Notes: generated by a model from the letters alone, not told the origin. A DNA stretch of 21,785 nt from a virus (IMGVR_UViG_3300032676_000214:1-21785); one strand, 5' to 3'. Positions 1 through 6,058 are shown, numbered from the stretch's first letter. Numbers and translations: made by a program.

Positions 1-329
1 CTTCGGTAACCAACGCAATTGCCTATGTTGTTGACGATCCTATGGCTGCATTCAAAGTAGCAGTTGCCTATGCTAACGGCACAGTTACAACTGTTCAAGA
101 GAACGCAGTTGGTACAAACATGTCCTACTATGTAGGTACAGGTTCTACAACTACTGGTGACAGTGGTGCTTGGGTTACTGCTGCTAGCGGTAACAGTACA
201 TCAACCTTACCTTGGCGTGTTATCGCTGTGGTGCCTGATACTAACGTTACTTCCACAACTTTCTGTGAAGTTATCGTTAAGATCAACACACAACAGTATA
301 ACAACCCAACTGGTATTACTTTAGCTTAA
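1..329 (+). CDS. Probable capsid decoration/structural protein (5' partial)
   Basis: The reading frame is open from the window edge (first full codon at base 3), so the true start lies upstream; 108 residues are visible before TAA. An in-frame ATG at base 42 exists, but the upstream residues read smoothly into it (ending AYVVDDPM), so it is not the start. The pattern of a VVDDP..AFKV segment, a middle part rich in small residues and an ending close to INTQQYNNPTG matches a conserved virion protein that I recall directly upstream of the capsid gene in many uncultured aquatic phages. Its place 13 bases before the major capsid gene fits a decoration or minor capsid role. That role is inferred from position and resemblance; no catalytic motif is visible. 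Confidence 0.6.
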   Translation, partial: SVTNAIAYVVDDPMAAFKVAVAYANGTVTTVQENAVGTNMSYYVGTGSTTTGDSGAWVTAASGNSTSTLPWRVIAVVPDTNVTSTTFCEVIVKINTQQYNNPTGITLA

Positions 330-342
330 TAGGAGCGTTTAA

Positions 343-1251
343 ATGGCTATTTCTCGTGCACAACTACTAAAAGAGTTGCTCCCAGGCCTGAACGCTTTGT
401 TCGGACTTGAGTATGCAAAATATGGTGAAGAACATAAAGAGATCTATGAAACAGAGACCTCTGAGCGTTCCTTCGAAGAAGAAACTAAACTGTCTGGCTT
501 TAGCGCCGCTCCAGTCAAAAACGAAGGCTCTGCCATCGCTTATGACAACGGTCAAGAAGCATGGACTGCTCGTTACAACCATGAAACAATCGCAATGGGC
601 TTCAGCTTAACTGAAGAAGCTATCGAAGATAACTTGTATGACTCTTTGTCAGCTCGTTATACTAAGGCATTGGCTCGTTCTATGGCTTATACCAAGCAAG
701 TTAAGGCTGCTGCAGTATTGAACAACGGCTTCACATCCGGTTATAACGGTGGTGACGGTCAACCTTTGTTCTCTAGTGCTCACCCATTAGTTTCTGGCGG
801 TACAAACAGCAACATCCCATCCACTCCAGCTGACTTAAACGAGACTTCTTTGGAAGCCGCCGTTATTCAAATCAGCTTGTGGACAGATGAGCGTTCACTC
901 TTGATCGCTGCTAAGCCACGTAAATTGGTTGTTCCACCTGCATTACAGTTCGTTGCAACTCGCTTGCTAGAGACTGAATTGCGTGTTGGTACAAACGACA
1001 ATGACATCAACGCATTGAAGAACAATGGTTCGATTCCAGAAGGTTACGCAATTAACCACTTCTTGACCGACACAAACGCATGGTTCTTGACAACTGATGT
1101 TCCAAACGGCATGAAGCACTTCGAGCGTGTTCCTCTCCAGAACTCTATGGACGGCGATTTCGATACTGGTAACGTTCGTTACAAGTCTCGTGAGCGTTAT
1201 TCATTCGGCTGGTCTGATCCACTCGGAATGTACGGTTCTGCAGGCGCTTAA
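343..1251 (+). CDS. Major capsid protein (Mu gpT-like)
   Basis: This 302-residue protein should form the icosahedral head shell. Its length and composition suit an HK97-fold capsid protein: an N-terminal helical region (residues 1-50, with GLEYAKYGEEHKEIYETE), a region around 100-130 rich in R/K and alanine (YTKALARSMAYTKQVKAAAV), then GGDGQPLFSSAHPL near residue 150, a motif I associate with Mu gpT-like head subunits in metagenomic phages. The start has AGGAG (331-335) at good spacing. A strong terminator follows the stop, fitting a very highly expressed gene. No protease or scaffold gene is visible; those would lie upstream of the window. The capsid identity is well supported; assignment to the gpT-like subfamily rests on remembered resemblance. 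Confidence 0.87.
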   Translation: MAISRAQLLKELLPGLNALFGLEYAKYGEEHKEIYETETSERSFEEETKLSGFSAAPVKNEGSAIAYDNGQEAWTARYNHETIAMGFSLTEEAIEDNLYDSLSARYTKALARSMAYTKQVKAAAVLNNGFTSGYNGGDGQPLFSSAHPLVSGGTNSNIPSTPADLNETSLEAAVIQISLWTDERSLLIAAKPRKLVVPPALQFVATRLLETELRVGTNDNDINALKNNGSIPEGYAINHFLTDTNAWFLTTDVPNGMKHFERVPLQNSMDGDFDTGNVRYKSRERYSFGWSDPLGMYGSAGA

Positions 1252-1270
1252 TAAGCACCTCTAGTACAGG

Positions 1271-1300
1271 AAGCCCCGCTCAAAAAGCGGGGTTTTTCTT
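1271..1300 (+). terminator. Rho-independent terminator after the capsid gene
   Basis: A GC-rich stem pairs CCCCGCT (1274-1280) with AGCGGGG (1286-1292) around the loop CAAAA. G1273, A1272 and A1271 can extend the stem with the following T residues. A TTTTTCTT tract starts at 1293. It begins 20 bases after the capsid stop codon and has the textbook intrinsic-terminator layout. It would separate capsid transcription from the genes downstream, which then need read-through or the candidate promoter just after it. Confidence 0.9.
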
Positions 1301-1312
1301 TGGGGTTTTCCC

Positions 1313-1340
1313 TTGCAAATATATTTATTTGTAGTAATAT
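1313..1340 (+). promoter_or_regulatory. Candidate sigma70-like promoter
   Basis: TTGCAA (1313-1318) resembles a -35 box and TAATAT (1335-1340) a -10 box, with a 16-base AT-rich spacer. A start about 7 bases downstream would fall near 1347, at the edge of the CCGGG hairpin of the leader. The position directly after a strong terminator makes a promoter functionally sensible, but both boxes are imperfect, so the call is tentative. Confidence 0.4.
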
Positions 1341-1347
1341 CCTAATA

Positions 1348-1422
1348 GACCGGGTAAACCGGCTTTCCAGACTGTCCCGGCAGATGCGTACACAACTGGC
1401 TAGCTGATCTTTGTACGAAGGA
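1348..1422 (+). promoter_or_regulatory. Potentially structured 5' leader RNA of gene 1432
   Basis: This stretch between the terminator/promoter and the next gene has two possible helices. CCGGG (1350-1354) pairs with CCCGG (1376-1380). CGTACA (1387-1392) pairs with TGTACG (1412-1417), which ends where the Shine-Dalgarno GAAGGA (1417-1422) begins. A second CCGG at 1359-1362 can compete with the first helix by pairing with 1350-1353. CCAG (1367-1370) in the first loop and CTGG (1396-1399) in the second could form a short loop-loop contact. The helices are short and no covariation data are available here; a regulatory or processing role is inferred. Confidence 0.4.
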
Positions 1423-1431
1423 CAATTTATT

Positions 1432-1926
1432 ATGACAACAGCAACAACCTCAGCCGTATGGCGTTCAACAGGTGGCGATCAAACTCGCACCGCAGCAGCT
1501 GGCTCAATGAGAATGGCAGTGCCTTTCTATGTAGCTAATGCAGCAGCATCAGCAAACGTAGTGGTATCTTCAAGCCTACAAAACAACACAGTTATTCTAC
1601 CAGCAAACGCAGTAGTAACTAGCATTATTATTAATACAACTGGCACAGGAACAATCGACATGGGCTTTACCCCATTATCTGGCGTAGGTCCTGGTCAAAA
1701 TACCATAACTGGCACACCAGTTCCAACAGGATTGTTTGTAGCTAAATCTATTGCTGCTCGCTCTTCTACTGGTACTGCTGGTACAGGCGCAGGCAATAGC
1801 GTAGGCGCTGTAGCTAACACAACAAACTTGGTTGTGATTACTTCTGCTGCCAACGGTTCCGCATCTGGTAGTTGCTCTGGTTGGATTGAGTACTTTGTTG
1901 CTGACTCTAGCGTACAGGCAGTGTAA
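1432..1926 (+). CDS. Small virion protein, unknown function
   Basis: This 164-residue protein starts at ATG 1432, preceded by GAAGGA (1417-1422) with a 9-base gap. A longer reading from TTG 1411 is unlikely because that codon lies inside the leader helix and upstream of the Shine-Dalgarno. The sequence is rich in A, G, S, T, N and V, with short alternating hydrophobic stretches, as in beta-sheet virion proteins. It has no transmembrane segment, signal peptide or catalytic motif. Lying between the capsid and neck genes, and probably having its own promoter, it may be an abundant head decoration or structural protein. I recall similar hypothetical proteins in aquatic phages but no characterised function. 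Confidence 0.6.
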   Translation: MTTATTSAVWRSTGGDQTRTAAAGSMRMAVPFYVANAAASANVVVSSSLQNNTVILPANAVVTSIIINTTGTGTIDMGFTPLSGVGPGQNTITGTPVPTGLFVAKSIAARSSTGTAGTGAGNSVGAVANTTNLVVITSAANGSASGSCSGWIEYFVADSSVQAV

Positions 1927-1936
1927 TTAATCTTAC

Positions 1937-1958
1937 GGGTTAGGGTTTTCCCTAGCCC
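1937..1958 (+). promoter_or_regulatory. Intercistronic hairpin
   Basis: GGGTTAGGG (1937-1945) pairs with CCCTAGCCC (1950-1958) over nine positions with one G-T wobble and the loop TTTT. No run of T follows (the next bases are ACTTAAATCTTT), so it is a weak terminator at best; it may instead protect or define an mRNA end between genes 1432 and 1983. The AGGAG for the next gene follows at 1971. Confidence 0.55.
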
Positions 1959-1982
1959 ACTTAAATCTTTAGGAGATTAATT

Positions 1983-2522
1983 ATGACAATGCAATATGAC
2001 GTAAGAGGCTCGCACCTTAGCGGTTCTGGCTTTATGTTTGTTGGGCGTACTCGTTTAAAAAACATAGTTTACCAAGGCAATGGTACTGCCGGTGGTATTG
2101 ATGTATTTGATACTGCTATAGCGCCAGTTACTACTGGAACTTATGGTCGTTCTGGAACTACCGTTACTGTAACGCAAACTGCCCACGGTTTAACATCAGG
2201 TCAAGAAGTTGGAATTACTTTTGCCGCTGTTTCCGCTGTTTCTGCTACTGCTGGTAATTATATTATTACTGTTACAGGCCCTAATACCTTTACAATTACC
2301 GATATTAACTCCGGAACAATTGCTACTGGAACGGCTTGCAATTATGTTTCAAATACCAACCCTAATCCAAATGCTAGCACCAATAGATGGATGACTAGTT
2401 ATAATACTGGTACTGCAGTTCAACCATTCCAAGTATTATTTCAAGGTGAGGGTATGCTAGCAACTAATGGTATTTATGTAGTGGTATCAAACATTACGTA
2501 TCAAACAGTTCAGTATGGCTAA
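1983..2522 (+). CDS. Virion/neck-region protein with inserted FCCH-like module
   Basis: This 179-residue protein has an outer scaffold (residues 1-50 and about 123-179, ending NITYQTVQYG) resembling a short conserved phage protein family that ends in V-x-Y-G and is common in aquatic phages. Between the halves, residues 51-122 form a module with TVTVTQTAHGLTSGQEV, GNYIITVTGPNTFTITD and SGTIATGTA. That is the pattern of phage modules annotated as resembling the ubiquitin-activating enzyme E1 FCCH domain, a small beta-barrel here presumably serving as a surface domain. AGGAG precedes the start. The stop overlaps the next gene by 8 bases. A structural role is likely; its exact place in the virion is unknown. 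Confidence 0.6.
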   Translation: MTMQYDVRGSHLSGSGFMFVGRTRLKNIVYQGNGTAGGIDVFDTAIAPVTTGTYGRSGTTVTVTQTAHGLTSGQEVGITFAAVSAVSATAGNYIITVTGPNTFTITDINSGTIATGTACNYVSNTNPNPNASTNRWMTSYNTGTAVQPFQVLFQGEGMLATNGIYVVVSNITYQTVQYG

Positions 2523-2775
2523 GAAAAAAAGTGTCTCGCTTGCAGTTGGGCGTGGTGAAAAGTTGCCTGTATCTAAGGGCGCTGGGCTTACCGCCAAGGG
2601 TCGTGCTAAGTATAATGCGGCTACTGGCTCTCATTTAAAAGCACCACAGCCTCAAGGCGGAGCAAGAAAGAAGTCGTTCTGTGCAAGGATGTCTGGAATG
2701 CCCGGTCCGATGAAAGATGAAAAAGGTCGTCCTACTCGTAAGGCGGCTAGCTTGAAAAGATGGAATTGCAAATGA
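2515..2775 (+). CDS. Small basic protein, DUF6321-like
   Basis: This 86-residue, very basic protein contains KGAGLTAKGRAKYNAATGSH followed by SFCARMSGMPGPMKDEKGRP and a final KRWNCK. I recognise this layout as DUF6321, a family of unknown function carried mainly by phages. The invariant-looking Cys in SFCAR and the C-terminal Cys could bind metal or DNA, but nothing in the sequence proves it. Its start overlaps the end of gene 1983 (ATGGCTAA) and its stop overlaps the next start (ATGA at 2772-2775), so translation is probably coupled. It begins a run of seven small genes. Confidence 0.75.
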   Translation: MAKKKSVSLAVGRGEKLPVSKGAGLTAKGRAKYNAATGSHLKAPQPQGGARKKSFCARMSGMPGPMKDEKGRPTRKAASLKRWNCK

Positions 2776-3020
2776 ATGATATTGACCCAATTTCAACAGC
2801 TAGGGAGCTAGCTACGCACGCTAACGATATTGAGCATTTACAGGCAGATATGGATAAGATGGTTAATGAGATGAAGGAGATCAAAGAAGCCATCCAAGCT
2901 ATCCAAAAAACTCTTGCTGAAGCTCATGGCGGTTGGCGATTATTGCTCGGTGTAGGCGGAGCAGCAGCTTTAATTGGCGCTATTATGGCTAATTTGTTTC
3001 AAGGATTTTGGAGTAAATAA
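2772..3020 (+). CDS. Small coiled-coil protein with C-terminal membrane segment
   Basis: This 82-residue protein has an N-terminal heptad-like region (residues 10-50, repeated hydrophobics between D/E/K residues, including DMDKMVNEMKEIKEAIQAIQ) and a C-terminal hydrophobic segment around 60-78 (LLLGVGGAAALIGAIMANLF). The architecture resembles XhlA-type haemolysin/holin-associated proteins, and in some phages such proteins assist lysis. Here it lies among head genes, far from the lysis cassette at 17818-19069, so that role is uncertain. I chose ATG 2772 because it forms an ATGA overlap with the previous stop; ATG 2760 would add four residues. No strong ribosome binding site is visible for either. 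Confidence 0.55.
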   Translation: MNDIDPISTARELATHANDIEHLQADMDKMVNEMKEIKEAIQAIQKTLAEAHGGWRLLLGVGGAAALIGAIMANLFQGFWSK

Positions 3021-3571
3021 TGCCTAGCAAAAGTAAAGCTCAGCATAATTTAATGGAAGCTGTAGCTCATAGCAAAAAGTTTGCTAAGAAAGTTGGTATA
3101 CCGCAAAGTGTAGGAAAAGATTTTGCGGAAGCTGATAAGGGTAGGAAGTTTGGTTTAGGCGGTAATGTTAATATAACCCGTGGCGGTCAGGGAATGATTA
3201 ACAAGCAGGAAACTCGGCGTGGAAGTACTTTGGGATATCAAAAAAGTGCCCCAAATACTAATTTAAACAAATTTGTAGGTAAAAAGGAAGGTGGCATTAT
3301 GAAATACGATAAGACTCCTAAAGCAGGATCAATGTCTAAAGAAGTAGAAGCTGGTTCAAACAAGCTTTTAAAATTTGGTGAAAGCGCTGTACAAAAGCGT
3401 GGTCATACTAAAGGCAAGAACCTTGGCGATACAGGCCCAATCAAAGGCATTATGAGTGGCGCTAAGAAAATGGCTAAAGGTGGTACGGCATCTGCACGTG
3501 CTGACGGTTGTGCTGAGCGTGGCAAAACCAAAGGCACACAAGTAATGATGAAAAAAGGCGGTAAGTGCTAA
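3020..3571 (+). CDS. Small basic protein, DUF3008-like N terminus; KKGG tail
   Basis: This 183-residue lysine/glycine-rich protein opens with MPSKSKAQHNLMEAVAHSKK, like the start of DUF3008-type proteins (MPxKSxAQ..FM). Residues 94-183 read like a second unit (MKYDKTPKAGSMSKEV ... MAKGGTASARADGCAERGKT) and end MMKKGGKC. In my recollection this second unit resembles proteins that stand alone in related phages, so the gene may be a fusion or may use an internal start (see 3284-3301). No membrane segment or catalytic motif is seen. The start overlaps the previous stop by one base (TAATG). The function is unknown; its charge suggests contact with nucleic acid or a capsid surface. Confidence 0.55.
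   Translation: MPSKSKAQHNLMEAVAHSKKFAKKVGIPQSVGKDFAEADKGRKFGLGGNVNITRGGQGMINKQETRRGSTLGYQKSAPNTNLNKFVGKKEGGIMKYDKTPKAGSMSKEVEAGSNKLLKFGESAVQKRGHTKGKNLGDTGPIKGIMSGAKKMAKGGTASARADGCAERGKTKGTQVMMKKGGKC
3284..3301 (+). promoter_or_regulatory. Candidate internal ribosome binding site and start in gene 3020
   Basis: AAGGAAGG (3284-3291) lies 7 bases before an in-frame ATG (3299-3301), codon 94 of gene 3020. This Shine-Dalgarno is better than any visible before the gene's own start. It would yield a 90-residue protein ending at 3571 that matches the natural division of the long protein into two parts. Internal initiation is inferred from sequence alone. Confidence 0.4.
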
Positions 3572-3573
3572 TC

Positions 3574-3918
3574 ATGCCTTATACAGAAACCGGTAAGGAA
3601 AAGCAAAAGCGAGAAGCCTATGAGAAAGCCAATAAAGAACGTGGCATTCGTCAAGAAGCAGAACGTGATTACAAAATGTTTGGTACAACTGAGCAGAATA
3701 TCCCCAATGTCAATCCAATGGGCGACGTTGTTACTCCAAACGCAACTGGCATGAAAAAAGGCGGAAAAGTTATGGAACACAAACATCATATGGAGCACGT
3801 TAAGAAACACTCTGCTGGTCATAAGCACGAGCAAGAGAAGGTTTCTACACACTCTGCTGGTCACAAAATGCATCACGAGCATGTCAAAAAGATGTGTTAC
3901 GGTGGTAAGACAAAATGA
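3574..3918 (+). CDS. Small protein with histidine-rich tail, unknown function
   Basis: This 114-residue protein has a charged helical N terminus (residues 7-35, rich in K/E/R), then a linker with MKKGGKVM (60-67), then a tail (67-107) holding twelve histidines. The tail is an imperfect repeat: HVKKHSAGHKHE, then THSAGHKMHHEHVKKM. A single Cys (108) precedes the final GGKTK. Such His density can bind Zn, Ni or Cu, or act as a flexible charged tail; I know no defined function. ATG 3574 is preferred over the in-frame GTG 3565, which lies inside the previous gene. Its stop overlaps the next start (ATGA at 3915-3918). Confidence 0.55.
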   Translation: MPYTETGKEKQKREAYEKANKERGIRQEAERDYKMFGTTEQNIPNVNPMGDVVTPNATGMKKGGKVMEHKHHMEHVKKHSAGHKHEQEKVSTHSAGHKMHHEHVKKMCYGGKTK

Positions 3919-4172
3919 GACCGTCTCGTGGCATGGGGGATATTAACCCCTCTAAAATGGGAAAGCCAAAGATTAAAGCTCGCCGTGATGATACAGACTT
4001 CACAGAATACGCTAAAGGCGGCGAGGTTTGGAATAAGCCACGCCCTAAAGGTTTAGGTAAACCTAAGGCGCTGACACCAGAAAAGAAAGCTAAAGCCAAA
4101 GCAATGGCTAAAGCAGCTGGCAGGCCTTACCCAAATTTAGTCGATAACATCAGAGCAGCGAGGAAAAAATAA
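3915..4172 (+). CDS. Small basic protein, unknown function
   Basis: This 85-residue protein begins MRPSRGMGDINPSKMGKPK and contains RRDDTDFTEYAKGGEVWNKP, then a K/A-rich helix (TPEKKAKAKAMAKAAGRPYP) and NLVDNIRAARKK. This arrangement recurs in many uncultured aquatic phages as far as I remember, always as a small hypothetical near the neck genes. It has no membrane segment and no recognisable enzyme motif. The AKGGEV segment is one instance of a motif repeated among the neighbours. ATGA and TAATG overlaps on both sides suggest coupled translation. A role in DNA packaging or head maturation is only a guess from location and charge. Confidence 0.6.
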   Translation: MRPSRGMGDINPSKMGKPKIKARRDDTDFTEYAKGGEVWNKPRPKGLGKPKALTPEKKAKAKAMAKAAGRPYPNLVDNIRAARKK

Positions 4173-4354
4173 TGGCAACTAAAAACTGGATTGCTGGAGC
4201 TATTAAGAAGCCAGGAGCATTACGCAAAGAACTGGGCGTTAAAGAAGGAAAGACTATTCCTGCTAAGAAGCTAGCTGCGGCGGCTAAAAAGCCAGGAAAG
4301 ATTGGTCAACGTGCTCGTTTGGCTGAGACTTTAAAAGGAATGAAAAAGAAATGA
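4172..4354 (+). CDS. Small basic protein, unknown function
   Basis: This 60-residue protein (MATKNWIAGAIKKPGALRKE..., then AKKLAAAAKKPGKIGQRARL) is lysine- and alanine-rich and strongly positively charged. Two copies of a KKPG element (residues 12-15 and 39-42) flank a short helix-prone core. I recall closely similar short proteins from other aquatic phage contigs, always uncharacterised. The start shares one base with the previous stop (TAATG) and the stop overlaps the next start (ATGA). The charge suits nucleic-acid binding or packing with DNA inside the capsid, but nothing in the sequence is specific. Confidence 0.6.
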   Translation: MATKNWIAGAIKKPGALRKELGVKEGKTIPAKKLAAAAKKPGKIGQRARLAETLKGMKKK

Positions 4355-4575
4355 AATTCTCATTTAGCGCATTATTCTCTTTATTTAAAAAGCCTGAGCT
4401 AGAGATTTCTTTTGACCCAAAGGAAACAGCTCCTTGGCCTTTCCCTGTTCCTGCAGAAAAGCGTCCACAGGTAAAAAAGGCTACTACTCGTACAGCTAAA
4501 AAGCCTGCAGTTAAGAAAGCTGTTGCTAAAAAAGCTACAACTGTTGCTAAAAAGAAAACAAAAAAGGCTGACTAA
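4351..4575 (+). CDS. Small protein with H1-histone-like Lys/Ala tail
   Basis: This 74-residue protein has a short hydrophobic/acidic N-terminal part (MKFSFSALFSLFKKPELEIS), a proline-rich hinge (ETAPWPFPVPAEKRP) and a C-terminal half (about 41-74) made of AKK/VKKA repeats such as KKPAVKKAVAKKATTVAKKK. The tail is like linker-histone or bacterial HU-type tails and should bind DNA or other polyanions non-specifically. The N terminus is too short for a clear signal peptide or membrane anchor, though residues 3-12 are hydrophobic. ATGA overlap with the previous gene; TAATG overlap with the nuclease gene that follows. Function unknown. Confidence 0.55.
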   Translation: MKFSFSALFSLFKKPELEISFDPKETAPWPFPVPAEKRPQVKKATTRTAKKPAVKKAVAKKATTVAKKKTKKAD

Positions 4576-5114
4576 TGTCTACTTTTGCTTATATACATTG
4601 CAAACCAGATGGAACTCCCTTTTATGTAGGTAAAGGAGTATTGCGTCGTGCAAAGTATTTAGGCGAGCGTAATCCATATCATAAAGCAGTAGTTACTAAA
4701 TATGGAAAAGAAAACATTCTTATTGGAAAGCTAGAATGCTCTTCAGACGATATTGCATTTGAGCTGGAAAAAGGACTAATTAAGTGTCTAAAAGATTCTG
4801 GACTAAAGCTGACTAATTTTACTGATGGTGGAGAAGGTGGAGTTAATCCAATTCCTGAAACACGTCAACGATTATCTGAGGCTGCCAAAAAACGTGGTGT
4901 TTCTAAAGCATGTCAAGAAGCTAAAGTTAAAGCTTTAAAAGGAAAAAGTTTATCTAATGAACATAAAGAAAAACTTAAAAAAGCTCAAACTGGTAAAATA
5001 TTTACTGAAGAACACCGCAAGAATATAAGTATTTCAGCAAAAAAACGGGGCATGGAAGCAGCTCGCATAGGATTAGCATTAAAACGTTTAAATTTAAAGG
5101 AAAATAAAGCATGA
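4575..5114 (+). CDS. Free-standing GIY-YIG homing endonuclease, NUMOD3-type tail
   Basis: This 179-residue protein has a variant GIY-YIG nuclease domain: AYI (5-7) and YVGKG (17-21) replace the GIY and YIG elements, followed by R24/R25, a Glu in FELEKGLIK (E63 or E65) and N81 in LTNFTDGGEGG, at the usual places of the catalytic Arg, Glu and Asn. The C-terminal part (about 94-160) carries NUMOD3-like DNA-binding motifs (RQRLSEAAKKRG; SNEHKEKLKKAQTG; TEEHRKNISISAKKRG). Such enzymes cut a target in uninvaded genomes so that their own gene is copied in. It shares TAATG and ATGA overlaps with both neighbours, so it is stitched into the operon. Catalytic competence cannot be proven from sequence. 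Confidence 0.82.
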   Translation: MSTFAYIHCKPDGTPFYVGKGVLRRAKYLGERNPYHKAVVTKYGKENILIGKLECSSDDIAFELEKGLIKCLKDSGLKLTNFTDGGEGGVNPIPETRQRLSEAAKKRGVSKACQEAKVKALKGKSLSNEHKEKLKKAQTGKIFTEEHRKNISISAKKRGMEAARIGLALKRLNLKENKA

Positions 5115-6058
5115 GTACTAGTGGCACTAATTCCTTTAATTTGGATGTAAACGATATAATTGAAGAAAGTTTTGAGAGGTGTGGTAAAGAGCTTCGCACA
5201 GGATATGATCTACGCACCGCTGCTAGATCTTTAAACCTATTGACCATTGAATGGGCAAATAAAGGTATTAATCTTTGGACAGTAGAGCAAAAGCAGTTTG
5301 TAATGAATTCTGGTCAGGCTATCTACGCACTTCCTGTAGATACAATTGACATTTTGGATGCCGTAACACGCCAATATAACGGCTACACAACCAATCAAAT
5401 TGATATTAATTTAAGCAGAATTTCTGAGTCTACATACATAACCATTCCAAACAAGAATGCTACTGGTCGCCCAATTCAAATGTATGTAAACCGTCAGTCT
5501 GGGAATATTGCTTCCATTCCGCAAACTACATTAGCCACAACAGGAACCACACCTGTGGTATCTGCTACGGATACAACGATTACTTTAGTTGATGCCTCCG
5601 GTCTTCCAACTCAAGGCTTTATTAATATTGATGATGAAACTATTGCATACCAAAATATTGTTGGAAATCAAATTGTTAATGCTTGGCGTGGTCAAAATGG
5701 CACAACTGCTGCAGCTCACAATGCTGGCGCCCAAGTATTTGTAAACCAACTGCCTTGTGTAAACGTTTGGCCTACACCAAATACACCTGGAAATCAGTAC
5801 ACTTTTGTTTACTACCGCTTACGCCGCATTCAAGATGCTGGATCTGGAATTAATACTCAAGATATTCCATTCCGCTTTATACCGGCTATGGTAGCTGGAT
5901 TAGCCTATCACCTTAGCGTTAAGCTAGAGGGTGTAGATCCAAACAGAATTATTGGTTTAAAGCAGGCATATGACGAGACATTCCAATTGGCAGCAGATGA
6001 GGATAGAGAAAAGGCATCTTTAAGATTTGTACCGAGAAACCTTTATTACTATAACTAA
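5111..6058 (+). CDS. Head-tail connector/tail accessory protein (P22 gp4-like) with inserted module
   Basis: This 315-residue neck protein should bind below the portal and help close the head. Its N-terminal helical part (DVNDIIEESFERCGKELRTG, residues 12-31, then AARSLNLLTIEWANKGINLW) and C-terminal part (RLRRIQDAGSGINTQDIPFR, then GLAYHLSVKLEG) are typical of the gp4-like tail-accessory proteins I recall from aquatic podoviruses. Residues about 151-211 (5561-5743) interrupt the scaffold between MYVNRQSG and CVNVWPTP with a beta module (TTITLVDASGLPTQGFINID ... RGQNGTTAAAHNAGAQVF), also present twice in gene 19832. AAAGG (5096-5100) precedes the start, and the ATGA overlaps the nuclease stop. 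Confidence 0.75.
   Translation: MSTSGTNSFNLDVNDIIEESFERCGKELRTGYDLRTAARSLNLLTIEWANKGINLWTVEQKQFVMNSGQAIYALPVDTIDILDAVTRQYNGYTTNQIDINLSRISESTYITIPNKNATGRPIQMYVNRQSGNIASIPQTTLATTGTTPVVSATDTTITLVDASGLPTQGFINIDDETIAYQNIVGNQIVNAWRGQNGTTAAAHNAGAQVFVNQLPCVNVWPTPNTPGNQYTFVYYRLRRIQDAGSGINTQDIPFRFIPAMVAGLAYHLSVKLEGVDPNRIIGLKQAYDETFQLAADEDREKASLRFVPRNLYYYN

Noticed and set aside
1411-1431. TTG start giving seven extra residues to gene 1432
   Set aside because: The codon lies upstream of the Shine-Dalgarno and inside the leader helix; ATG 1432 is correctly spaced.
2209-2394. Leucine-rich + frame inside gene 1983, hydrophobic like a membrane protein
   Set aside because: Arises from Ala/Thr/Val codons read out of frame; no ribosome binding site, and gene 1983 covers it with a coherent product.
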